This document shows, piece after piece, positions 8,408-16,928 of a DNA stretch of 43,383 bases. The position numbers and the translations under genes are program-made. The stretch is taken from assembly GCA_029939945.1 (NCBI GenBank), contig JAOZRX010000001.1, positions 1 through 43,383 of the forward strand, in the 5' to 3' direction. The stretch is from Candidatus Izemoplasma sp. (GTDB lineage: Bacteria; Bacillota_I; Bacilli_A; Izemoplasmatales; Izemoplasmataceae). The notes below the pieces were generated by a model. That model was not told the origin of the DNA and did not search any database. It worked only from the letters and a program-made list of their open reading frames with translations. Numbering within the stretch: the first letter of the stretch is position 1; each line of letters opens with the position of its first letter.

Positions 8408-9663
8408 TTGAGTTAAAAATCTTAACTAAAAGATTTGGAATAATTAACCCTGCTTCAATAGAAGAGTATATTGATAATGGTGGATATGATATGCTTAATA
8501 AAGCATTTACGATAAAACCAAAAGAAATTATAGAGGAAGTAATTAAATCTAGACTAGGTGGTCGCGGTGGAGCGGCTTTCCCTATGGCTTATAAATTACT
8601 AGGATTAGCGAAAGAAAACGGAATGAAGTATATAATCTGTAATGCAGATGAAGGAGAACCTGGTAACTTTAAAGATAGATTACTAATGGAAAATGATCCT
8701 CATCAAATAATTGAAGGAATGGCTATTACTGCTTATGCTACTGGAGCTACTAAAGGTTTCATTTATATTAGAGGAGAATATAGTAAACCTGCTGATATTA
8801 TGCAATGGACAATTGATGAAGCAAGAAGAAAAGGAATAATTGGAAGAAAATCATCAAATCTTGATTTTGATATAGAAATTCGCTGTGGAGCAGGTGCTTA
8901 TATCTGTGGTGAAGAATTTGCATTAATTGAATCAATAGAAGGAAAACCAGGAAGAACAAGAGTAAAACCTCCATACCCAACTCAAAAAGGATTATTTGAT
9001 AGACCAACATTGCTTAATAATGTTGAAACATTATGTAATATTAATCACATTATAGATATGGGTGGAGATAAATACTCTAAAATTGGAAATAAAAATGCTT
9101 CAGGAACTAAGTTAATTAGTTTATCTGGGAATGTAAAAAATAAAGGAATGTTTGAAGTCCCTTACGGCACTACAATTAATGATATTATATATAAATTAGG
9201 AAAAGGTATTAAAGACAATCGTGAATTAAAAATGATTCAACTAAGCGGAGCAAGTGGGCCAATCATCCCAATAGAGTTGCTTGATATGGAAATAGACAAT
9301 GAGGGATTTGATGGGTTTGGTGGCAAAATTGGAGCTGGAGCTATCATTGTAATTGATGATAGATTTGATTTATTTAAGATTTTATTAAAGACAATTAAGT
9401 TTTTTGAACATGAATCTTGTGGGAAATGTACACCATGTAGAGAAGGACATATTCAATTAGTAATTTTATTAAATAGATTCTTAAATTATGAAGCAACACT
9501 TAAAGATTTAAAATCATTAGAATCATTAGCCAATGTAATGAGTGAAACATCACTTTGTGGATTAGGACAGTCTTCACCAACTTCTATCCTAAGTACATTA
9601 AAGTACTTCAAAAGCGAATATCTTGAACGCTTAAGCGAATATCATTATAGTGAGGTGGAATAG
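8404..9663 (+). CDS. hydB: NADH-linked [FeFe] hydrogenase beta subunit (NuoF-like, FMN/NAD/[4Fe-4S])
   Basis: GGRGGAAFP, GAGAYICGEEFALIESIEG, ESCGKCTPCREG, TSLCGLGQ; 419 aa core without extra ferredoxin domains. Confidence 0.9.
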   Translation: MIELKILTKRFGIINPASIEEYIDNGGYDMLNKAFTIKPKEIIEEVIKSRLGGRGGAAFPMAYKLLGLAKENGMKYIICNADEGEPGNFKDRLLMENDPHQIIEGMAITAYATGATKGFIYIRGEYSKPADIMQWTIDEARRKGIIGRKSSNLDFDIEIRCGAGAYICGEEFALIESIEGKPGRTRVKPPYPTQKGLFDRPTLLNNVETLCNINHIIDMGGDKYSKIGNKNASGTKLISLSGNVKNKGMFEVPYGTTINDIIYKLGKGIKDNRELKMIQLSGASGPIIPIELLDMEIDNEGFDGFGGKIGAGAIIVIDDRFDLFKILLKTIKFFEHESCGKCTPCREGHIQLVILLNRFLNYEATLKDLKSLESLANVMSETSLCGLGQSSPTSILSTLKYFKSEYLERLSEYHYSEVE

Positions 9664-9664
9664 A

Positions 9665-11383
9665 ATGGTAAATCTAAGAATAAATAACATTGATATAGAA
9701 GTTAAAGAAAATATGTCTATATTAGATGCTGCCGCAGCTAATAAAATAAAAATACCTACATTATGTCATTATCCTGATTTGGATATAGATGCAGAATGTC
9801 GTATCTGTGTTGTAGAAGTAAAAGGACAAAGCAAACTACTAACATCTTGTTCAAACGCAGTAAGAGAAGGAATGGATATTAAAACTAATTCTCCACGAGT
9901 ATTAAATGCAAGAAAGACTATAACAGAACTTATGCTTTCTAATCATGATGCTAATTGTCCTGCTTGTCCAAGAAGTTTGACTTGTGAATTACAAGACTTA
10001 GCAAATAAACTTGGAATTGATGAAAATAGATTTCCCTCAGTTTTAGATAAAAAACCAGTGGATAATAATAACCCGGCTATTGTAAGGAATTATAACCGTT
10101 GTATTAAGTGCGGACGATGTGTTGAAGTATGTAAAACTGTCCAAGGGATGAATGTTCTTGAGTCAATGAATAGAGGCCAAAAAACTGAAATTTCTCCAGC
10201 ATTTGGAAAGTATCTATCTGATGAAAACTGTACATACTGCGGACAATGCGCATCAGTTTGTCCTGTTGGTGCAATCACAGAAAAAGATAACACGGATATT
10301 GTTTGGGAAAAACTGTATGATGATGATAGACACGTGGTAGTTCAAATAGCTCCAGCGGTTAGAGTCTCAATTGGGGAAGAACTTGGGTATAAAACAGGAC
10401 ATATTAATAATGGTAAGATAGTTTCAGCAATGAAAAGATTAGGATTTGATCATGTCTATGATACTAACTTCACCGCAGATTTAACAATCATTGAAGAAGG
10501 TAACGAACTTATTAGGAGAATGGAAACTGGTGGAGTTTTGCCAATGATTACTTCATGTTGCCCTGGGTGGATAACTTTCGCAGAGCAAAAATATCCTGAA
10601 GTGTTAAAACATATCTCAACATGTAAATCTCCCCAACAAATGTTTGGTTCTTTAGCTAAGTCATATTATGCCGATAAACAAGGAATTGATCCTGAGCATA
10701 TTTATGTTGTTTCAATAATGCCATGTACTGCAAAAAAATATGAAGCTAAAAGAGAAGAAATGAGTCTTGATGGAGTTAATCCTGATGTAGATATAGTTTT
10801 AACTACAAGAGAACTGGGGAAAATGTTAAGACAAATGGGAATAGATTTTGAAGAACTTGATGAAATAGAATTTGATAATCCATTTGGAATCACAACCGGT
10901 GCTGCAGCATTATTTGGAACAACCGGTGGAGTAATGGAAGCGGCTCTTCGCACAGTTTATGAAGTGGTAAATAAAGAACCTCTTGAAGATGTAAACCTAT
11001 TACCAGCTAGAGGATTAACTGGAATAAAAGAATCCGAAGTAAATCTAGGCGGAAAAATGGTTAAATTTGCTGTTGCTCATACTTTATCAAATGCTAAAAT
11101 TATAGTTGAAGAAATACTTGCAGGAAATTCCCCTTATGCTTTTGTTGAAATTATGGCATGCCCGGGAGGGTGTATTGGTGGGGGAGGACAACCTTACGGA
11201 ACAACTAATAAGGTTAGACTTGAACGAATGAAAGATATTTATCTTGAAGACGAAGAAATGGTCTATCGTAAATCCCATGAAAATCCAAGAATTATTTCCC
11301 TATATGAGGAATATCTAGACAAACCTCTAGGACATAAATCACACGAATTATTACATACGACATATAGAGCCAAACAAATATAA
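9665..11383 (+). CDS. hydA: [FeFe] hydrogenase catalytic subunit (group A, modular)
   Basis: H-cluster motifs TSCCPGW, MPCTAKKYE, MACPGGCIGGGGQP; N-terminal [2Fe-2S], His/Cys cluster and 2x[4Fe-4S]. The ATG at 9665, just after hydB, is preferred over 9650. Confidence 0.95.
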   Translation: MVNLRINNIDIEVKENMSILDAAAANKIKIPTLCHYPDLDIDAECRICVVEVKGQSKLLTSCSNAVREGMDIKTNSPRVLNARKTITELMLSNHDANCPACPRSLTCELQDLANKLGIDENRFPSVLDKKPVDNNNPAIVRNYNRCIKCGRCVEVCKTVQGMNVLESMNRGQKTEISPAFGKYLSDENCTYCGQCASVCPVGAITEKDNTDIVWEKLYDDDRHVVVQIAPAVRVSIGEELGYKTGHINNGKIVSAMKRLGFDHVYDTNFTADLTIIEEGNELIRRMETGGVLPMITSCCPGWITFAEQKYPEVLKHISTCKSPQQMFGSLAKSYYADKQGIDPEHIYVVSIMPCTAKKYEAKREEMSLDGVNPDVDIVLTTRELGKMLRQMGIDFEELDEIEFDNPFGITTGAAALFGTTGGVMEAALRTVYEVVNKEPLEDVNLLPARGLTGIKESEVNLGGKMVKFAVAHTLSNAKIIVEEILAGNSPYAFVEIMACPGGCIGGGGQPYGTTNKVRLERMKDIYLEDEEMVYRKSHENPRIISLYEEYLDKPLGHKSHELLHTTYRAKQI

Positions 11384-11390
11384 AAATAAA

Positions 11391-11423
11391 AATAATAACA
11401 CTCCTTCTGAGAGTGTTATTATT
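11391..11423. terminator. Bidirectional intrinsic terminator between convergent genes
   Basis: AATAATAACACTC-CTTCTGA-GAGTGTTATTATT. Confidence 0.7.
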
Positions 11424-11437
11424 AACTAATATTGTTG

Positions 11438-11977
11438 TTAATCTAATGACAGATGTGTTTTATATAAATCGTTTATCTGTTTAGCTAATTCTTCTAAAGT
11501 ATGCGTACTTGTATTGACAATATAATCTAAATGTTTAAATCTTGATTTTCTAAAATGCTTTTTGTCTTCTTTAAATCTAGAAGATACGTTAATTAAACTG
11601 TCTCCCCTATTTAACATTCGAACTCTTCTAATTAACTCATCAGTTTCCAAAAATATGAAAACAGTATTTGGAATTTTTTTCTTAAAGATGCTATTGGCTC
11701 CTTTGGGGTCAACTATAATTACTTTATAAAAATCTGCACCTTCAACAGGAGAACCGTAGTGAGTGTCATTGTAAATTGCAGTTTCCAAGAACTCTTTATT
11801 AGACTTCTTATTTATAAAAACTTCTTCTGAGACAAAATGATAATCTACTCCATTTACTTCTGAATTTCTAATCTCTCTTGTTGTATAAGTAATCATTTTC
11901 TTGAAGTTATAGTTCGAGATTAGAATCTTTGCTATTTCAGTTTTTCCACTTGCACTCGCTCCAATTAATACCAACAT
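11438..11977 (-). CDS. Guanylate kinase-like P-loop protein
   Basis: MLVLIGASASGKTEIAK P-loop; TYTTREIRNSEVNGVDYHFVSEEVF matches Gmk GMP-binding region; RBS CAGGAGTG; ORF open to 12022. Confidence 0.8.
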   Translation of the reverse strand: MLVLIGASASGKTEIAKILISNYNFKKMITYTTREIRNSEVNGVDYHFVSEEVFINKKSNKEFLETAIYNDTHYGSPVEGADFYKVIIVDPKGANSIFKKKIPNTVFIFLETDELIRRVRMLNRGDSLINVSSRFKEDKKHFRKSRFKHLDYIVNTSTHTLEELAKQINDLYKTHLSLD

Positions 11978-12131
11978 AATATCACTCCTGAATAGTAAAA
12001 TTGTACCAAAAAAATCATACAAAGTGAAGATACAATTGAAAATTAATTTAGAATAATTGTCATTTGATTTGTTTTAAACTAATAAAATTATATAATTATA
12101 TAGTAGTACATGTTGAAAGGAGCAATAATAT

Positions 12132-12467
12132 ATGAAAAAAATATTTTTGTTAAGTATGATAACAATCTCTCTTTTACTATTAAGTGGATGCGGAGCATTA
12201 CGCGAAAAAATTCTTGCTCCACCTGATGAAATGACTATTCCTGAAGGATCTTTAGTAGCAGAATGCACAGTTGATGATGATGTATTTAAGCATATTTATA
12301 AAGATGATGGTATATATCAATATTTTATTAATGATATATTGCAAGATGAGTCTAAACTAGATGTAATTCAAGAACAAGCATATTTAAATGGAGAAAGTAT
12401 GGATAATTATCTTAATATTACATATAACACTGGTGAGTGTGTAATAACTGATTATTACGAGGATTAA
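12132..12467 (+). CDS. Small predicted lipoprotein
   Basis: Signal peptide with lipobox LLLLSGCG; RBS AAAGGAG. Confidence 0.75.
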   Translation: MKKIFLLSMITISLLLLSGCGALREKILAPPDEMTIPEGSLVAECTVDDDVFKHIYKDDGIYQYFINDILQDESKLDVIQEQAYLNGESMDNYLNITYNTGECVITDYYED

Positions 12468-12585
12468 ATATTAGAATGCAAAGAAGATGATAAAAAATAA
12501 TATGGTTAAGTTATAAAATAATTTAAATAATTTATTGCATTTAAAATAATAGTTTGGTATAATAACTATATACGAGGTGATAAAA

Positions 12586-14841
12586 ATGTTAGAATTAAAA
12601 AATATTAGTAAAGATTACAAAGTTGGAGAAGGTACATTTAGAGCGTTAAATAATGTTTCAATGAAATTTAGAAAAGGTGAATTTGTTGCTATATTAGGAC
12701 ATAGTGGTTGTGGTAAAACTACTACCTTAAATATTATTGGAGGATTAGACAGATATACTGAAGGTGATTTAGTCATAAACGGTACGTCAACTAAAAACTT
12801 TAGTGAAAGAGATTGGGATGCATACCGTAATAATAGTATTGGGTTTGTTTTCCAAAGTTATAACTTAATTAGTCATCTATCTGTACTAGATAATGTTGAA
12901 CTTGGAATGACACTTTCAGGTGTTAATAAAACTGAAAGAAAAGAAAGAGCTCTTGAAGTATTAGAAAGAGTGGGACTTAAATCTCATGTAAATAAAAAAC
13001 CAACGTTATTATCAGGTGGAGAAATGCAAAGAGTAGCTATAGCTAGAGCTTTAGTAAATAATCCTGATATTATGTTAGCTGATGAACCAACTGGTGCATT
13101 AGACAGTAAAACAGCAAGAGAAATTCTAGATCTAATAAAAGAAATTTCAAAAGATAAATTAGTTATTATGGTTACTCATGAAGCAAAATACGCGGAAGAG
13201 TATGCCTCAAGAACTATTAAATTATTAGATGGTGAAGTTCTTGATGATACTGATAAATTTACTGGAGAAGATGATAATAGCGGATATACTCCAAACAAAA
13301 CATCAATGAGTTTCTTAACTGCTTTAAAATTATCATTCAATAATTTAAGAACAAAGAAATTTAGAACAACAATAACGGCATTAGCATCAAGTATTGGAAT
13401 TATTGGGGTAGGTCTTGTTCTGTCAATCAGTAATGGATTCTCTGGTATATTAGATGATCTTGAAAGTGATCAATTAGTTGGGTTACCAATTATGATTAAT
13501 GAAGGACAAACATTTCACATGGGACCACCAATTCAAATTAACAATAATGTATTAGATGAAGCAGGAGAAAACGAAATAGTAGTTGATGATCCAGAGGAGT
13601 ATACTCACGTTAATGATTTAACTGCTGAATTTGTCTCATATTTAGATTTGATGGATGAATCAGTATATACAACTGTTCAGTATAATTATGGATATAATCC
13701 ACAATTATTGATTGAAAAAGATGGCGTAAGTACAACAGTTAGTAATTGGGATATTAATTTTATTAGCTATATTACTCCAGAAGATGATTTAGAAGAATAT
13801 TATGAATTGCTTATAGGTGATTTTCCGCAAAATCCTTATGAAGTAACTTTGTTTGTAAAAGAAGGTAATGTTGTTGACATAGACATTATTGAATCTTTAG
13901 GATTTGATTCAGATTCTACAATAACATTTGATGATATTCTTGGAACAAAAATATATATTGCTAGAAATAATGATTATTTTGCAAAAACTAATAATTTATA
14001 TGTTCCTCAACTTGCTCATTTAGATACTGTTCTTGCTGGTGGAGTTGAACTTGAAATTACTGGTATAGTTCAAATGATAGATGATACTATTAGTATTAGT
14101 GGAGATAATGGGATCTATTATTTATATGACTTAGAAGAAGAACTTATTAATTTAAATATGGCATCTGATGTGTGTATAGATCAAGAAGCATCAAATAATT
14201 CAGTCTTCACTGGTGAAGCTCTCACAGAAGATGAATTATCTGATACATTATCATTTCTTGGATGTAACAATACATTACCAAAAATGATAAATATATATAC
14301 AGATAGTATTGATAATAAAACAGCTATCAAAGATTATCTTGCAGAATACAATGTTGGACTATCTGATGATGCTCAAATTCAAGAGTTAGATCTTGCTGAA
14401 ACTATTGGAGATACTATGGGAACAATTATAACTATGATATCAATAGTTTTATCTTCTTTCGCATCTATATCACTAGTTGTATCAAGTGTAATGATTGGTA
14501 TAATTATCTATATTAGTGTACTTGAAAGAACAAAAGAAATTGGAATTATTAGATCACTCGGTGGTCGTAAGAAAGACGTAAGTAGAGTATTTAATGCTGA
14601 AAGTATTATTATTGGAGCATTCGCAGGAATATTAGGAGTAACAATCACTTATATACTTACGTTCCCAATTAATATAATAGTAACTAGATTTGAAGAAACA
14701 CTTACTGGAGTTGCTCAAGTTAATGTACTTCATTTACTTGGTCTAGTACTTATTTCAACAGTATTAACATTTATTGGAGGATATATTCCTTCAAGAATGG
14801 CAGCTAAGAAAAATCCAGTTGAGGCATTGAGAGTAGAGTAG
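12586..14841 (+). CDS. MacB-like ABC transporter: N-terminal ATPase fused to FtsX-type permease
   Basis: Walker A GHSGCGKTT, LLSGGEMQRVAIARAL, ADEPTGALD, then a large extracellular region and C-terminal FtsX domain (LERTKEIGIIRSLGGRKKDV). ATG at 12586 follows GAGGTGA. Confidence 0.9.
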   Translation: MLELKNISKDYKVGEGTFRALNNVSMKFRKGEFVAILGHSGCGKTTTLNIIGGLDRYTEGDLVINGTSTKNFSERDWDAYRNNSIGFVFQSYNLISHLSVLDNVELGMTLSGVNKTERKERALEVLERVGLKSHVNKKPTLLSGGEMQRVAIARALVNNPDIMLADEPTGALDSKTAREILDLIKEISKDKLVIMVTHEAKYAEEYASRTIKLLDGEVLDDTDKFTGEDDNSGYTPNKTSMSFLTALKLSFNNLRTKKFRTTITALASSIGIIGVGLVLSISNGFSGILDDLESDQLVGLPIMINEGQTFHMGPPIQINNNVLDEAGENEIVVDDPEEYTHVNDLTAEFVSYLDLMDESVYTTVQYNYGYNPQLLIEKDGVSTTVSNWDINFISYITPEDDLEEYYELLIGDFPQNPYEVTLFVKEGNVVDIDIIESLGFDSDSTITFDDILGTKIYIARNNDYFAKTNNLYVPQLAHLDTVLAGGVELEITGIVQMIDDTISISGDNGIYYLYDLEEELINLNMASDVCIDQEASNNSVFTGEALTEDELSDTLSFLGCNNTLPKMINIYTDSIDNKTAIKDYLAEYNVGLSDDAQIQELDLAETIGDTMGTIITMISIVLSSFASISLVVSSVMIGIIIYISVLERTKEIGIIRSLGGRKKDVSRVFNAESIIIGAFAGILGVTITYILTFPINIIVTRFEETLTGVAQVNVLHLLGLVLISTVLTFIGGYIPSRMAAKKNPVEALRVE

Positions 14842-14851
14842 AATAATAATG

Positions 14852-14880
14852 AAGGCGATTCATTTTGAATTGCCTTTTGT
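14852..14880 (+). terminator. Intrinsic terminator for the MacB-like gene
   Basis: AAGGCGATTCA-TTT-TGAATTGCCTT followed by TTG. Confidence 0.6.
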
Positions 14881-14912
14881 TAATGATCCAATATTTGATG
14901 TGAAACCAAAAT

Positions 14913-14947
14913 AAAAGTGTAGTTCATTTTGAACTGCACTTATTTTT
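14913..14947. terminator. Second hairpin, terminator between convergent transcripts
   Basis: AAGTGTAGTTCA-TTT-TGAACTGCACTT with flanking A/T tracts. Confidence 0.6.
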
Positions 14948-15623
14948 TGTAAATTATTCTATATTCATGATCTAAAACATCTATATAAAGTATTTGATTT
15001 ACTAAAGCTCCTTTACCCAAAATGAACTTAATAAACTCACTGATCATCATATTCCCGACAATACCAGGAATAAATGTTGGGCTCTTTAAAGTATCCTCAA
15101 TACCCTTTGTTTTGTTCATATATATTTCACTTAATATATTACTATTAGGCATAATTACACCAACTTGTCCATACCAGCCACCGATTGCCCCATGAATAAG
15201 TGGAATGTTATATAAAGACGAGTGTTTTTCAAGTATTAATTTAGTTTCAATATTATCAACTGCATCAAAAATGATATCAATATCATCTAATATTGATTTA
15301 TCTATTGTGTCATCATATCTTGTTTCAACTTTTTTTATTTTTACTGAAGGGTTGATATCTTCTAAATTTTTCTTTGTAACTTCAGCCTTTGATTTTCCGA
15401 TAGAACTAGTTGTAGAATAGATTTGTCTATTTAAATTCGACTCATCAAACTTATCAAAATCAACAATTACTAACTCTTTCACACCAAGGCGAACTAAACT
15501 ACTAGCAATGAAACCTCCAAGACCACCAAGACCTACTACTAATACTTTTGTTTGGGTAATTTTTATATGTTCTTCTAGATTTATGATACCCATATTTTTA
15601 CTATATTGATCCATTCTATCCAC
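14940..15623 (-). CDS. HesA/MoeB/ThiF-family adenylyltransferase
   Basis: VLVVGLGGLGGFIASSLVRLGVKELVIVDFDKFDESNLNRQ nucleotide-binding motif, DAVDNIETK. Confidence 0.88.
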   Translation of the reverse strand: MDRMDQYSKNMGIINLEEHIKITQTKVLVVGLGGLGGFIASSLVRLGVKELVIVDFDKFDESNLNRQIYSTTSSIGKSKAEVTKKNLEDINPSVKIKKVETRYDDTIDKSILDDIDIIFDAVDNIETKLILEKHSSLYNIPLIHGAIGGWYGQVGVIMPNSNILSEIYMNKTKGIEDTLKSPTFIPGIVGNMMISEFIKFILGKGALVNQILYIDVLDHEYRIIYKK

Positions 15624-15858
15624 CAGCCATTGGTGGAAACAAATGGATTAAAGAAGACTCTTTAACTTCATGGTCTAACATAATATCTGGAGTGCTATCA
15701 AAATGATCTAAAATTATTATAGATATCTCTTTAATTGGGATTTTTAGTTCCTCTACGATATCTCTAACCCTCAGATTTTTTTTGTATTCAAACATAACTT
15801 CTTTTCCACCATATTTTCTTATTGCTGAATATAATTTAACTGTAATCATAATTATCAC
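15616..15858 (-). CDS. moaD: MoaD-family sulfur-carrier protein
   Basis: 80 aa beta-grasp-like protein ending ...HLFPPMAGG; overlaps the hesA-like gene. Confidence 0.85.
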   Translation of the reverse strand: MIIMITVKLYSAIRKYGGKEVMFEYKKNLRVRDIVEELKIPIKEISIIILDHFDSTPDIMLDHEVKESSLIHLFPPMAGG

Positions 15859-16884
15859 CTACGTACATTTTATAATATTTCTGTTCCATAAACAATCAGC
15901 ACAACTTGGAGTGTAACTTAAACAATCATATTCTGTTGTCTCAATGAAACTACAACAATCCTCAAATTCACAATCAACACAACTAGGATGCTTTGTATTT
16001 AGAACACTTTCTCTAAATTCAGTATACTCTTTTCCATAGTATATTTCATTAATATTTAAATCCATAACATTTCCAAAAGAATGTTTTAAAACTGTTTTTT
16101 CTCTATTAAATACCCACTCAGTATAAGTGTTAGCAAATCTATAACAAGGAATAACATTACCTAAGTAATCGATATAAGTAAAATCATTTTCTACAAATTG
16201 ACAGTAGCGTTCTGTTTTAATTTCCATATAGGGAAAAGTAATATTGATACTACTACCATATATCGCATATTTAGAAACTAATTTCATATATTCATGACCT
16301 TCATAGTTATAATTTTTAGTATAAAAAATATCTTTTGTTTGTTCTTTGTTTTGAGGTAACAGGTGTGAGACTAATATTTTATCTACATTATGTTCCTTAG
16401 CAAAATCAATAACTCTGTAAATTGTATCTTTATTAGATTTTGTTAGTACAAATGCAAATATAATTGATGGTAATTTTGAATTATTTTTCTTTTTACAGAT
16501 ATTGATATATTCTAATGTTTCTCGGATATGTGAAAATTCAGTCTTTCTAACTGAAAAGTAATCATCTTCAGTGCCATCAACACTAATTATGATTTTACTA
16601 AAGTTTTTACATACTATTTCAATTTTTGATTTAAGTATTATTCCATTTGTAGTAATCTCTAAATCATATTGTTTGAATTTCTCAATAGCATACTCAAATC
16701 CTTTAGCTATCGTTGGTTCTCCAATCCCACCGAAAACAATGCTTTCTGGATTTTTGAGATGAGTACTTATTTCATCAATAACTTCATTTCTCATATCACC
16801 TAAGGTATTTTCCCATGAATGTCTATAGCACATTTCACAGTTTAGATTACATCTATTTGTTAATTCAATATATACTTTTTTCAT
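15859..16884 (-). CDS. Radical SAM/SPASM protein, likely tungsten-cofactor oxidoreductase maturase (AOR-associated)
   Basis: CNLNCEMC radical-SAM motif, C-terminal Cys-rich SPASM-like region, located directly downstream of aor. Confidence 0.82.
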   Translation of the reverse strand: MKKVYIELTNRCNLNCEMCYRHSWENTLGDMRNEVIDEISTHLKNPESIVFGGIGEPTIAKGFEYAIEKFKQYDLEITTNGIILKSKIEIVCKNFSKIIISVDGTEDDYFSVRKTEFSHIRETLEYINICKKKNNSKLPSIIFAFVLTKSNKDTIYRVIDFAKEHNVDKILVSHLLPQNKEQTKDIFYTKNYNYEGHEYMKLVSKYAIYGSSINITFPYMEIKTERYCQFVENDFTYIDYLGNVIPCYRFANTYTEWVFNREKTVLKHSFGNVMDLNINEIYYGKEYTEFRESVLNTKHPSCVDCEFEDCCSFIETTEYDCLSYTPSCADCLWNRNIIKCT

Positions 16885-16893
16885 AATATTAAT

Positions 16894-16923
16894 AAGGAAT
16901 GAATATTGCTATTCATTCCTTAA
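16894..16923 (-). promoter_or_regulatory. Perfect intercistronic hairpin between aor and the radical SAM gene
   Basis: TAAGGAATGAATA-TTGC-TATTCATTCCTTA, 13 bp stem, no strong T-run. Confidence 0.6.
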
Positions 16924-16928
16924 TAAAC

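Noticed and set aside
10702-10953. 83 aa minus-strand ORF inside hydA
   Set aside because: Shadow ORF opposite H-cluster coding sequence.
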